A stretch of 34,990 nt of DNA from Nitrospinaceae bacterium. GTDB lineage: Bacteria > Nitrospinota > Nitrospinia > Nitrospinales > VA-1. Each line of letters begins with the position of its first letter. The stretch's first letter is position 1. The position numbers and the translations under genes were made by a program. Shown piece after piece: positions 1 through 8,169 of this stretch. Below the pieces are notes generated by a model. The model saw only the letters and a list, made by a program, of their open reading frames with translations, did not search any database and was not told the origin of the DNA. Location: positions 1 to 34,990 of the forward strand of contig JAPYPK010000005.1 in assembly GCA_029937655.1 (NCBI GenBank). Direction: 5' to 3'.

Positions 1-1322
1 GGGCCCGGTACTGTTTTCTCGGGTTTGACCCTTCAATTATCATTAGTATCAAGGGGAATGAGGTTGTTGTCGAAAAAAATGGTCAAGCAAAATCAATTTT
101 AATTACACAGGGAAACCCACTTGTTGGCCTTAAAGATATTCTGGCCCGTTACCAGCCTGTTGATGTGGAAGGCTTGCCTCGATTTTCTGGAGGTGCAGTT
201 GGTTTTGTTAGTTACGATATGGTTCGTTCTTTTGAGGATTTGCCCGAAGATACTGTGGATGACCTGCAAGTACCCGATGCTAGATTTGTAATCACAGATA
301 CTTTATTGATATTTGATAATGTTGCTCAAACAATAAAAATTGTTTCCAATGCTCATGTTGACAACGAAAATATTGAAGAATCGTACAATCAAGCGGTAAA
401 AAATATTGATGCGATTGAAAAAAAACTAAGAACGAGCCTTCCTGTTGATGTTAATAATAAAAATTCATCGAAAATAGATAGTTTAAACCGTATAGAATCT
501 AACTTTAAAAAAGAACATTTCATAAATTCTGTGCAGAAAATTAAGAATTATATTCTTGAGGGAGATGTCATTCAGGTAGTTTTGGCGCAGAGATTGAAAT
601 TTAATATCAGTAAAGATCCGTTTACAATTTACCGAGCATTAAGATCTATTAACCCTTCTCCTTATATGTATTATTTGAAGTTTGGTGACCTTGAAATTGT
701 TGGTTCTTCTCCAGAGATATTAGTTCGTCTAGAGGGTGACAAGATTGAAGTTCGGCCAATCGCCGGGACTCGTAAGCGAGGTCAATCAGAAGAGGAAGAT
801 CAAGCCTTAGAAAACGATCTCCTTAATGATGAAAAGGAATTAGCCGAACACATTATGTTGGTAGATTTGGGACGTAATGATGTTGGTCGAGTGGCAAAAA
901 CCAATTCTGTTTCAGTTAATGAAAAGTTTACTATTGAACGGTATTCACACGTCATGCACATAGTTTCGAATGTACAGGGTGAACTTAAGCAAGGTTTAGA
1001 TGGTTATGATGTTTTGGCCGCGACTTTTCCCGCAGGCACTTTGTCGGGCGCTCCCAAGGTAAGAGCTATGGAGATCATTGAGGAGTTGGAGCCTACTAGA
1101 AGGGGTTTGTACGGGGGTGCCGTGGGGTATATTAGTTTTAACGGTAACATGGATACTGCTATAGCCATTCGTACACTTTTGATAAAAAATAAAACAGCCT
1201 ACTTAGGTGTTGGTGCTGGAATTGTGGCTGATTCTATAGCGGAAAATGAATTTGAAGAAACCATGAATAAGGGCAAAGCCTTACTCAAGGCAATCGAATT
1301 AGCCGAGAAAGGACTTGTTTGA
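1..1322 (+). CDS. trpE: Anthranilate synthase component I, 5'-truncated by the window edge
   Basis: Aminase/synthase subunit that turns chorismate into anthranilate, the first step of tryptophan synthesis. The reading frame is open from base 3, so the start and the N-terminal feedback region lie outside the window. Visible near the left edge is ARYCFLGFDPS, the usual (G/A)RYSF-G element. Further on come VIQVVLAQRL, SSPEILVRLEG, RPIAGTRKRG, DLGRNDVGRV, SHVMHIVSNVQG, the PAGTLSGAPKVRAMEII chorismate-binding block and GAGIVADS. These are the conserved blocks of the chorismate-binding family. A related PabB is excluded mainly by context: trpG, D, C, F, B and A follow in order. The stop TGA overlaps the ATG of trpG by one base, implying translational coupling. 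The GTG at 165 is internal, not the start. Confidence 0.95.
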   Translation, partial: ARYCFLGFDPSIIISIKGNEVVVEKNGQAKSILITQGNPLVGLKDILARYQPVDVEGLPRFSGGAVGFVSYDMVRSFEDLPEDTVDDLQVPDARFVITDTLLIFDNVAQTIKIVSNAHVDNENIEESYNQAVKNIDAIEKKLRTSLPVDVNNKNSSKIDSLNRIESNFKKEHFINSVQKIKNYILEGDVIQVVLAQRLKFNISKDPFTIYRALRSINPSPYMYYLKFGDLEIVGSSPEILVRLEGDKIEVRPIAGTRKRGQSEEEDQALENDLLNDEKELAEHIMLVDLGRNDVGRVAKTNSVSVNEKFTIERYSHVMHIVSNVQGELKQGLDGYDVLAATFPAGTLSGAPKVRAMEIIEELEPTRRGLYGGAVGYISFNGNMDTAIAIRTLLIKNKTAYLGVGAGIVADSIAENEFEETMNKGKALLKAIELAEKGLV

Positions 1323-1885
1323 TGATCTTGATGATCGATAACTACGATTCATTTACCTATAACCTGGTTCAGTACTTAGGAGAACTAGGTGCAGAGGTTG
1401 TCGTGCACCGTAATGACAAAATAACTCTTAAAGATATAGATCAGTTAAATCCAGAAAAAATTGTGATTTCTCCAGGGCCTTGTACGCCAGAAAAAGCAGG
1501 TATTTCTATAGAAACAGCATGTCATTTTGCAGGAAAAATTCCTCTACTAGGGGTTTGTCTCGGGCACCAATCGATTGCTCGTGCTTTTGGGGGGGAAATC
1601 GTTAAAGCAAAAAAACTGATGCACGGAAAAACATCAATGGTTACGCATGATAATAAGCACCTATTTAACGGTTTACCTAACCCTTTTGAAGCTACTAGAT
1701 ACCATTCATTAGTTTTAAATAAAAATACTGTTCCCGATAAATTCGAAGTAACTGCGACGAGTGACGATGGTGAAATTATGGGAATAAGACATAAAAATAT
1801 GTTTATCGAGGGTGTGCAGTTTCATCCTGAATCTATTCTGACGACTAGCGGCAAAGATCTTCTGAAAAATTTTTTATTAATGTAG
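1322..1885 (+). CDS. trpG: Anthranilate synthase component II, glutamine amidotransferase
   Basis: Class I glutamine amidotransferase subunit that supplies ammonia to TrpE. About 187 residues, the normal size for a stand-alone TrpG. It opens with the typical (M)IDNYDSFTYNLVQYL, has an oxyanion-region SPGPCTPEKAG, the nucleophile elbow GVCLGHQSI (catalytic Cys) and the His-Glu pair in GVQFHPESI. I choose ATG 1322, which overlaps the trpE stop (TGATG) and has AGAAAGGA at 1306-1313 with 8-nt spacing. TTG 1319 and ATG 1331 are alternatives. The enzyme could also serve PabB, as dual-use TrpG/PabA proteins do in many bacteria; that is inference. Confidence 0.96.
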   Translation: MILMIDNYDSFTYNLVQYLGELGAEVVVHRNDKITLKDIDQLNPEKIVISPGPCTPEKAGISIETACHFAGKIPLLGVCLGHQSIARAFGGEIVKAKKLMHGKTSMVTHDNKHLFNGLPNPFEATRYHSLVLNKNTVPDKFEVTATSDDGEIMGIRHKNMFIEGVQFHPESILTTSGKDLLKNFLLM

Positions 1886-1899
1886 GCAGGTTAAATTAG

Positions 1900-2928
1900 T
1901 TGAGTGATTTATCGATGACTATTCATGATGCCTTAATACAAGTTTTAGACAAGGTAGACCTGAAAAAGGAAGAAATGGTATCGGTGATGACCCAAGTTAT
2001 GGAGGGGAGAGTGAAAGACTCCCAGTTAGGGGCTTTTCTCACTGCACTTCGTATGAAAGGAGAAAGCACGACCGAAATTGTTGGGGCAGCGCTGGTTATG
2101 CGCGACAAAGCAGAGCTACTTAAGGTCACAGCAGATCCTATTGTGGACACTTGTGGTACAGGAGGAGATGGAGCTAATACTTTTAATATATCCACGGCAG
2201 CTGCCTTTGTTGTAGCAGGCTGTGGTATTACTGTTGCCAAACATGGTAACAGGGCCGTTTCCAGTCGCTCCGGCAGTGCTGATGTCTTGAGTTGTCTCGG
2301 TGTAAATATAGAAGCAAGTAAAGCTATAGTTGAAAAATGTATTGATCGTGTGGGTATTGGGTTTCTTTTTGCTCCGCTTATGCATGGTGCAATGAAATAT
2401 GCGGCAGGGGTAAGAAAGGAACTGGGGTTTCGAACTATCTTCAATATATTAGGTCCGTTAACGAATCCAGCTGGTGCCCATGCTCAGGTAATTGGTGTTT
2501 ACGACTCTAGTCGAATAAAGCAAATTGCTGAGGTTCTAAGAGATCTTGGGGTTCGTCATGCTTTTGTAGTTTGCGGATGTGACGGGTTGGACGAAATTAC
2601 TCTAACGGGTACGACCAGAGTTTGCGAATTAGTAAAGGGAGAGGTTAAGGAGTACCTTCTAGAACCGGGTAGTTTTGGATTGGTTGCTTGTGATGGCAAA
2701 GATCTTACTGGTGGTTCACCTGATGAAAATGCAACTATTATAAAAAATATTTTATCGGGATTGAAAGGTCCGCATCGTGATATTGTTTTGATGAACGCTG
2801 CGGTAGCGATTATTGCTGGAGGAAAAGCAGATAACCTGGACGAAGCTATTGATTTATCTCGACAATCGATCGATACAGGATCTGCTGCAAAGAAACTCAA
2901 TGACCTTTGTCAGCTAAGTTATGAATAA
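1900..2928 (+). CDS. trpD: Anthranilate phosphoribosyltransferase
   Basis: Transfers phosphoribose from PRPP to anthranilate. 342 residues, the family norm. The PRPP/Mg-binding signature DTCGTGGDGANTFN is present, followed by KHGNRAVSSRSGSADVL and the anthranilate-site region FAPLMHGAMKYA...RKELGFRTIFNILGPLTNP. The start is probably TTG 1900 with GCAGG ending at 1890 (9-nt spacing). ATG 1915 is in frame but lacks a visible ribosome site. It lies 14 nt after trpG. The stop is followed at once by a terminator-like hairpin before trpC. Confidence 0.96.
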   Translation: MSDLSMTIHDALIQVLDKVDLKKEEMVSVMTQVMEGRVKDSQLGAFLTALRMKGESTTEIVGAALVMRDKAELLKVTADPIVDTCGTGGDGANTFNISTAAAFVVAGCGITVAKHGNRAVSSRSGSADVLSCLGVNIEASKAIVEKCIDRVGIGFLFAPLMHGAMKYAAGVRKELGFRTIFNILGPLTNPAGAHAQVIGVYDSSRIKQIAEVLRDLGVRHAFVVCGCDGLDEITLTGTTRVCELVKGEVKEYLLEPGSFGLVACDGKDLTGGSPDENATIIKNILSGLKGPHRDIVLMNAAVAIIAGGKADNLDEAIDLSRQSIDTGSAAKKLNDLCQLSYE

Positions 2929-2930
2929 GC

Positions 2931-2953
2931 AGAGCGCAAACAGCGCTTTTTTT
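2931..2953 (+). terminator. Rho-independent terminator-like hairpin between trpD and trpC
   Basis: Three bases after the trpD stop, AGCGC, loop AAACA and GCGCT form a 5-bp GC-rich stem that runs directly into seven T. The stem extends by three more pairs (A-T, G-T wobble, A-T) if the first T residues pair with AGA. Stem plus T-run is the intrinsic-terminator form, inside an otherwise tight trp operon. It could act as a partial terminator or attenuator separating trpEGD from trpCFBA. The structure is seen; the function is inferred. Confidence 0.6.
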
Positions 2954-2964
2954 GTTCTGATTTT

Positions 2965-2989
2965 ATGGTTTATTCTATAGAAGAACCAT
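2965..2989. promoter_or_regulatory. Imperfect dyad in the trpD-trpC gap (operator or RNA hairpin candidate)
   Basis: ATGGTT at 2965-2970 and AACCAT at 2984-2989 flank the perfect palindrome TTCTATAGAA at 2973-2982, offset by TA on the left and G on the right. It can be read as a protein-binding dyad or as an RNA stem (6 bp plus 3 bp, loop TATA). It sits 12 nt after the terminator-like T-run and 33 nt before the trpC start. I do not recognise it as a TrpR operator. Confidence 0.35.
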
Positions 2990-3021
2990 TAATTATTTAT
3001 CTTTAAATTTGGTATTCAAAG

Positions 3022-3834
3022 GTGCCTGATATACTTGATAAAATTTTTTCGGACAAAAAGGAAGAGCTTGACAAGGTCAAGCGTAAGTTGTCACTGTCCG
3101 ATGTAAAAAATCGCATCGCCAACAAAAACTATGAGATTCGAGATATTAGAAAATCTCTCCAGTTGGCGGAGAGATCGAGTATTATTGCCGAAATTAAACC
3201 GCGCACCCCCTTTAAAGGCATCCTCTTAAATAATGTGGATCCGTTGGCTATTGCGAGAATATATGCAGACAATGGGGCAGCAGCTCTTTCGATTCTGACA
3301 GAGTCTAAATACTTCGGAGGAAGTCTTTCATCGTTAGAAAGTGCAAGAGAGCAGGTCAGTATTCCCCTCCTGAGGAAAGATTTTATTTTTGATGAGTACC
3401 AGGTTTTTGAAGCCAGAGCGTTTGGCGCAGATTTATTTCTTCTTATCGCTACTTGGTTGGATAGAAACCACTTGGCCGATCTTCTTGCATTGGGGAATGA
3501 ATTAGGGCTTCCTGCTCTCGTCGAAACACACAATGAAAAGGACATGGAAAAGGCCTTCGTCGCTGGAGCTACCATTCTTGGTATTAATAACAGAGACTTG
3601 GCCAGTGGAAAAACCGATTTGAAAATTTCTAGACGACTGATTCCAATGGCGCTTCAAGTCCCGGACAACTTGTTGGTATGCGAGAGTGGTATCCATTCTA
3701 GGAAGGAAATAGAAGAGTTTGAAGAGTTAGGGGCGCACTCTTTCTTGATTGGAGAAAGTTTGATGACCGCTAAAAATATTGGGGATAAATTGAGGGAGTT
3801 TACAGGTGCTAGAAAAGTTTCAACCACGAATTAA
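3022..3834 (+). CDS. trpC: Indole-3-glycerol phosphate synthase
   Basis: Converts carboxyphenylamino-deoxyribulose phosphate to indole-3-glycerol phosphate. 270 residues, a stand-alone TIM barrel not fused to TrpF. The N-terminus (ILDKIFSDKKEELDKVK) is typical. Catalytic-site blocks are IIAEIKPRTPFKG (Lys and Pro strand), AALSILTESKYFGGS, PLLRKDFIFDEYQV, ALVETHNEKDM, LGINNRDL, and the phosphate-binding ESGI and LIGESLM. The usual SPSKG reads TPFKG here, a mild departure. The start is GTG 3022. No good ribosome site precedes it, but the N-terminal alignment to the family fits. Confidence 0.95.
   Translation: MPDILDKIFSDKKEELDKVKRKLSLSDVKNRIANKNYEIRDIRKSLQLAERSSIIAEIKPRTPFKGILLNNVDPLAIARIYADNGAAALSILTESKYFGGSLSSLESAREQVSIPLLRKDFIFDEYQVFEARAFGADLFLLIATWLDRNHLADLLALGNELGLPALVETHNEKDMEKAFVAGATILGINNRDLASGKTDLKISRRLIPMALQVPDNLLVCESGIHSRKEIEEFEELGAHSFLIGESLMTAKNIGDKLREFTGARKVSTTN
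3792..3798 (+). promoter_or_regulatory. Shine-Dalgarno that fixes the trpF start
   Basis: GAGGGAG inside the end of trpC lies 7 nt before GTG 3806. This favours GTG 3806 over the in-frame GTG 3836 and gives a 29-nt overlap of trpF with trpC. Confidence 0.6.
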
Positions 3835-4441
3835 GGTGAAGGTTTGCGGTACGACTAGTCTCAAGGATGCTCTGCTCGCAGTTGATAGTGGGGCCGATGC
3901 GGTTGGGTTTATTTTTTATAAGAAGAGCCCTCGTTACATAGCACAGAGGGAAGTTAAAGATATTATTGCCGAGTTACCGCCTTTTATTGAAGCTGTGGGA
4001 GTTTTTGTAAATGATACATCTGATAAGGTTAATCGCGTTGCAGAACAGTGTAGATTGACAGCTGTTCAACTTCACGGAGATGAGTCTCCTGCGTTTTGTC
4101 GGCGTATCAAGAGACGAGTTATCAAAGCAATTAGAGTGGAGGGTGCTAATTCGCTCAAGGGAATGCTGAATTATGACGTGAGTGGATTTTTGCTTGATTC
4201 TTACTCAGACGAAAGCAGAGGGGGAACTGGTAAAATTTTTGATTGGAATCTTGCGCTCCGAGCAAAAAAACAGGGGCCAGTTATCCTTGCGGGTGGGCTT
4301 AACCCATATAATGTTTATACAGCAATCCACAGGGTGAAACCTTATGGGGTGGATGTTTGTTCTGGTGTAGAAAAATCTCCGGGAATAAAGGATTCGAGGA
4401 AAATAGATGAGTTTATTAAATCTGTTCGTAAGTTCAGGTAG
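3806..4441 (+). CDS. trpF: Phosphoribosylanthranilate isomerase
   Basis: Isomerises phosphoribosylanthranilate to the carboxyphenylamino-deoxyribulose phosphate used by TrpC. 211 residues, normal for the family. Catalytic Cys is in VKVCGTT and the general-acid Asp is probably in the LLDSYSDE region. Other family blocks are AVGFIFYKKSPRYI, VGVFVND, VQLHGDESP, GGTGKIFDW, ILAGGLNPYNV and VDVCSGVEKSPGIKD. The gene overlaps trpC by 29 nt, with the start set by a strong ribosome site. A 98-nt gap to trpB follows. That gap holds a weak AAGAGA/TCTCTT stem with no T-run. Confidence 0.96.
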   Translation: MLEKFQPRIKVKVCGTTSLKDALLAVDSGADAVGFIFYKKSPRYIAQREVKDIIAELPPFIEAVGVFVNDTSDKVNRVAEQCRLTAVQLHGDESPAFCRRIKRRVIKAIRVEGANSLKGMLNYDVSGFLLDSYSDESRGGTGKIFDWNLALRAKKQGPVILAGGLNPYNVYTAIHRVKPYGVDVCSGVEKSPGIKDSRKIDEFIKSVRKFR

Positions 4442-4539
4442 AGTTTTATTTGTATATAGTACGTAGATAATTTTTAAAAGAGACAACCTTCTCTTAATTT
4501 AGTGTCAGATTAAACGAAACATATTAAAGAGCTGAGTAA

Positions 4540-5751
4540 ATGGACGGAAAATCAAAGGATATAGAATTTCCTGATGCAAGGGGGCACTATGGTCAGTTCG
4601 GTGGTAAATATGTAATAGAGACCTTGATGCCAGCCTTAGAATCTCTGGAACAACTTTATGAAGAAGCCCGAAACGATCCGAAATTTCAAAGTGATTTGAA
4701 ATATTATTTGCGGGAATATGTGGGGCGCCCAACACCACTTTTTTTTGCGGAGCGTCTTACAAAGTTTCTAGGTGGAGCAAGGATATACCTTAAACGCGAA
4801 GACTTAAATCATACAGGAGCCCATAAGATTAATAATACTATCGGGAGCGCTCTTTTAACCCTTCGAATGGGCAAAAAAAGAGTGATTGCCGAGACAGGTG
4901 CCGGGCAGCACGGGGTGGCGACGGCAACAGCTGCAGCTCTTTTTGGATTGAAGTGTGATGTTTTTATGGGCGAAGAGGATATCAAGCGGCAGGCTCTTAA
5001 CGTTTTTCGCATGAAACTATTAGGGGCGAGGGTAGTTCCTGTGTCAGCAGGGACGCGTACTCTAAAGGATGCTACGAGTGAAGCCATTCGAGAGTGGATC
5101 ACTTCAGTAGAAACTACACATTATATTATAGGCTCTGTAGTCGGGCCTCATCCTTATCCTATGATAGTCCGTAATTTTCAACGGGTCATTGGTGATGAGG
5201 TGAGTGAACAAATTATGAAACTTGAAAAACGGTTGCCTGATGTATGCGTCGCTTGTGTAGGTGGTGGGAGTAATGCTATGGGGCTTTTTTATCCGTTTGT
5301 TGAAAATAAGAAAATAAGACTTGTGGGGGTCGAGGCAGCAGGCTTTGGTATCGAATCAGGAAAACATGGAGCAACGCTAGGTCACGGAAGTACCGGGGTT
5401 CTTCATGGCATGATGAGCTATCTTCTGCATGATCAAGACGGGCAAGTTCGAGAGGCGCACTCTATTTCTGCAGGACTAGATTATCCTGGAGTAGGGTGCG
5501 AACATAGTTATCTTAAGTCAACTGGTCGAGCGCAATATGAAAGTATCACAGACGAAGAAGCGTTAGATGGTTTTAAATTGCTGTCGAATAAAGAAGGTAT
5601 TATACCAGCGCTTGAGACGGCTCATGCAATAGCCCATGTGGCTAAAATGGCTCCGAAAATGGATAAAGACGCGGTTATTGTTGTTTGCTTATCAGGTAGA
5701 GGTGATAAGGATGTTAATCAGGTGGCTGATCGCATGGAGATGGGTTTGTGA
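4540..5751 (+). CDS. trpB: Tryptophan synthase beta subunit
   Basis: PLP enzyme that joins indole to serine; works as an alpha2-beta2 complex with TrpA. 403 residues, the TrpB1 class size. Seen are GHYGQFGGKYV at the start, KREDLNHTGAHKINN with the PLP lysine, GAGQHGVATATAAA, CVGGGSNAMGLFYPF for the PLP phosphate, VGVEAAG, GLDYPGVGCEH and VCLSGRGDKD. The start is ATG 4540, after a weak purine run. The stop TGA overlaps the GTG start of trpA (GTGA), the usual arrangement for equal expression of the two subunits. Confidence 0.97.
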   Translation: MDGKSKDIEFPDARGHYGQFGGKYVIETLMPALESLEQLYEEARNDPKFQSDLKYYLREYVGRPTPLFFAERLTKFLGGARIYLKREDLNHTGAHKINNTIGSALLTLRMGKKRVIAETGAGQHGVATATAAALFGLKCDVFMGEEDIKRQALNVFRMKLLGARVVPVSAGTRTLKDATSEAIREWITSVETTHYIIGSVVGPHPYPMIVRNFQRVIGDEVSEQIMKLEKRLPDVCVACVGGGSNAMGLFYPFVENKKIRLVGVEAAGFGIESGKHGATLGHGSTGVLHGMMSYLLHDQDGQVREAHSISAGLDYPGVGCEHSYLKSTGRAQYESITDEEALDGFKLLSNKEGIIPALETAHAIAHVAKMAPKMDKDAVIVVCLSGRGDKDVNQVADRMEMGL

Positions 5752-6551
5752 CTCGTTTAACAAGCTGCTTTGAAAAACTAAAAATGGAAAACCGTAAAGC
5801 CCTTGTGGTTTTTATTACAGCGGGAGATCCTGACCTTGATGCAACTAAAAATATCCTTGATGTCATAGATGATAGCGGAGCAGATATAATTGAACTGGGA
5901 GTACCCTTTTCCGATCCTCTGGCAGATGGTCCTATAATTCAGGCCTCAGCTTTACGGGCGCTTAAGAGTGGGACGACCTTGAGAAAGATTCTTTCCTTGG
6001 TTAAAGATATTCGTAAAAACCGTGACCTTCCTATTGTATTAATGACAAGTTTTAACCCTGTTTTTGTATATGGTGAGAAACAGTTTGTCGAAGATGCTGT
6101 GTCGGTTGGGGTAGATGGTGTTATTGTTCCTGATCTTCCCCCTGAAGAGTCGATCGAACTTTCAGCTTGCGCAGAAAAAAAGGGACTTGATGTTATACAT
6201 CTGTTAGCACCTACTAGCCCGGATGAGCGAATACATATGATTGCTAAGCAGAGTAGAGGTTTTATTTATTACGTTTCTCTTACCGGAACGACTGGTGTGC
6301 GGACACAACTTGCTGACGGGTTACGTAATAGAGTGGCATCGATTAAATTAAAATCAGACCTCCCAGTACTTATCGGGTTTGGTATTTCGAATCCTGATTT
6401 AGCACGTGAGGCAGTGAAATTTTCTGATGGAGTTATTGTTGGGAGTGCTGTTGTTGAAATAATTGAAAAAAATTCTGACTCAATTCAAAGGAATAAAAAA
6501 TTAGCCGACTTTGTGACCTCGGTGAAACAAGCCATTAGCAATTCCAGTTAA
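5748..6551 (+). CDS. trpA: Tryptophan synthase alpha subunit
   Basis: Cleaves indole-3-glycerol phosphate and passes indole to TrpB. 267 residues, a normal TIM barrel. Catalytic Glu lies in IIELGVPFSDP and catalytic Asp in the following LADGPIIQAS. Also visible are FITAGDPD at the front, VIVPDLPPEES, YYVSLTGTTG and the phosphate-binding IGFGIS and VIVGSAVV. The GTG start overlaps the trpB stop and is preceded by GGAG at 5736-5739, 8 nt away. The stop TAA directly abuts the ATG of the next gene. Confidence 0.97.
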   Translation: MTRLTSCFEKLKMENRKALVVFITAGDPDLDATKNILDVIDDSGADIIELGVPFSDPLADGPIIQASALRALKSGTTLRKILSLVKDIRKNRDLPIVLMTSFNPVFVYGEKQFVEDAVSVGVDGVIVPDLPPEESIELSACAEKKGLDVIHLLAPTSPDERIHMIAKQSRGFIYYVSLTGTTGVRTQLADGLRNRVASIKLKSDLPVLIGFGISNPDLAREAVKFSDGVIVGSAVVEIIEKNSDSIQRNKKLADFVTSVKQAISNSS

Positions 6552-7253
6552 ATGAGAGATCTCCATGGATCTACCCCGATAACGTCTGTTATTATTCCCG
6601 CCTTCAATGAAGAGACATCCATCGGACTCGTTCTCGATAATTTGCCCCAAGAAAGATTAAAAGAAATTATAGTTGTTAATAATGGTTCAACTGACAAGAC
6701 CGCTTGTGTGGCGAAAAAACATGGTGCCAGAGTAGTTGACGAGACCCTTCGTGGATATGGGGCAGCCTGCCTTAAAGGGATTTCTGAGCTTGATGATCCT
6801 GAGATCGTTGTTTTTATCGATGGCGATTTTAGTGACTTTCCTGAAGAAATTGAAAGTTTAGTTAAGCCAATTGTAGAAAATCGAGCAGACTTTGTTTTAG
6901 GAAGTCGTATGATTTTTCCTGAAAGTCGGGCTGCGTTATTACCACAAGCTAGATATGGAAATCTTTTGGCGGTATTCCTTATGAAGTTATTTTTTCGATG
7001 TCAGTTTACTGACCTCGGTCCATTTCGGGCTATTCGTTATCAGTCTTTGAAAGAAATAAGTATGACTGATAAAAACTTTGGGTGGACAGTTGAAATGCAG
7101 ATAAAGGTAGTAAAACATGGTTTGCGTATTATGGAAATTCCAGTGCACTACAGAAAGCGTATCGGTGTATCTAAAATTACCGGAACTATATCTGGAACTT
7201 TCAAGGCAGGCACGAAAATAATCTTCACGATATTTAAATATTTGTTAACCTGA
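6552..7253 (+). CDS. Family 2 glycosyltransferase (dolichyl-phosphate-sugar-synthase-like)
   Basis: 233-residue GT-A fold protein with no membrane anchor apart from a mildly hydrophobic C-terminus. It has VIIPAFNEETSIGLVLDNL, VNNGSTDKT, RGYGAACLKGI and the metal-binding FIDGDFSDFPEEI (DxD-like), then VLGSRM. The TDLGPFRAIRY and FGWTVEMQIKVVKHGL blocks mark the subgroup often annotated as DPM1/DPG-like transferases. The donor is probably a nucleotide sugar; the acceptor is unknown. Its ATG follows the trpA TAA with no gap, so it should share the trp message. There is no obvious metabolic link to tryptophan. Confidence 0.88.
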   Translation: MRDLHGSTPITSVIIPAFNEETSIGLVLDNLPQERLKEIIVVNNGSTDKTACVAKKHGARVVDETLRGYGAACLKGISELDDPEIVVFIDGDFSDFPEEIESLVKPIVENRADFVLGSRMIFPESRAALLPQARYGNLLAVFLMKLFFRCQFTDLGPFRAIRYQSLKEISMTDKNFGWTVEMQIKVVKHGLRIMEIPVHYRKRIGVSKITGTISGTFKAGTKIIFTIFKYLLT

Positions 7254-7288
7254 TTGCTCAAATATTACAAATTTTAGCGTTGAGATAA

Positions 7289-8095
7289 ATGTTTTCCTTT
7301 TCTGTGAAATCCTCGTCAGTTTTAAAAGCTACACTCTTTTTGTTTATGGTTTTTTTTGGGGGCACGAATTTTTGTTATGGGAATGACTCCATTAAAGAGT
7401 TGATACACGGTAGGCTGAGCGCGGATAAAAAGACATTAGATTTAAGTGGAGGAAAGATTGGCCCTCGTGGTGCTAAAGTCTTGGCAGGTATGAGTTTGCT
7501 TGCGAATGTAGAGATACTTCTATTACAAGGAAACAAGATCAAATATGCAGGGATAAAAAATCTAGCAAAATCACCTCATTCCACAAATCTCAAACACCTT
7601 GATCTATGGGGTAATATGATTGGAGATATGGGGTTAAAAGTTCTTTCTGAATCAAGCTTTATAAAAGGACTGGAGGTTCTAAAGCTCTGGAAAAATGAAA
7701 TAGGTGACGATAGTTTGGAGTTAATGGTCAAGTCTTCTAATTTTAAACATTTGAAGACTCTTATGTTAAACAACAATATGGTCACTCCAGTCGGGGCGGG
7801 TTATTTGGCAAACCCGGATGTGTTTCCTCAGTTGGAAACACTAAATTTATTTCGTAATTCAATTGGAGACGAGGGTGCTCTCCTATTTTCGCATTCGAAA
7901 CCATTCGTTAACCTAAAGTCTTTTTTTGTTGGTGAAAATAATCTTACGGATAATGGAGCCATAGCACTCATAAAATCAAATTCATTTCCAAGTCTTGAAG
8001 TTTTGGATATGGTAAAAAACCATTTGGGCGAAGAGACCAGTATCGCAGTCTTTATGTCCCGTAAAAAGAATAAAGTTCAAATTGTCATTCGTTAA
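7289..8095 (+). CDS. Exported leucine-rich-repeat protein (ribonuclease-inhibitor-like repeats)
   Basis: 268 residues. The N-terminus has basic residues and then a hydrophobic run (about residues 15-31), a likely Sec signal peptide. After that come about eight repeats of roughly 28 residues with the pattern LxLxxNxIGxxG: LDLSGGKIG, LLLQGNKIK, LDLWGNMIG, LKLWKNEIG, LMLNNNMVT, LNLFRNSIG, FFVGENNLT and LDMVKNHLG. This spacing resembles RNase-inhibitor-type repeats, which usually serve in protein binding. No catalytic domain is visible. The gene follows the glycosyltransferase by 35 nt. The function is unknown; cell-envelope or secreted binding is inference. Confidence 0.8.
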   Translation: MFSFSVKSSSVLKATLFLFMVFFGGTNFCYGNDSIKELIHGRLSADKKTLDLSGGKIGPRGAKVLAGMSLLANVEILLLQGNKIKYAGIKNLAKSPHSTNLKHLDLWGNMIGDMGLKVLSESSFIKGLEVLKLWKNEIGDDSLELMVKSSNFKHLKTLMLNNNMVTPVGAGYLANPDVFPQLETLNLFRNSIGDEGALLFSHSKPFVNLKSFFVGENNLTDNGAIALIKSNSFPSLEVLDMVKNHLGEETSIAVFMSRKKNKVQIVIR

Positions 8096-8169
8096 ATCTA
8101 AGTAGTATGAAGTCTTAGTCTTTGGCCGCAGATTTCGGTTAATGTAAGTGAAATTTTAATACTGAATTT

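Noticed and set aside
1923..2900. Long minus-strand frames opposite trpD
   Set aside because: Shadow frames of a clear trpD gene with no ribosome site or family motifs.
4478..4495. AAGAGA/TCTCTT stem before trpB
   Set aside because: A six-bp AT-rich stem with no T-run; insufficient as terminator or attenuator.
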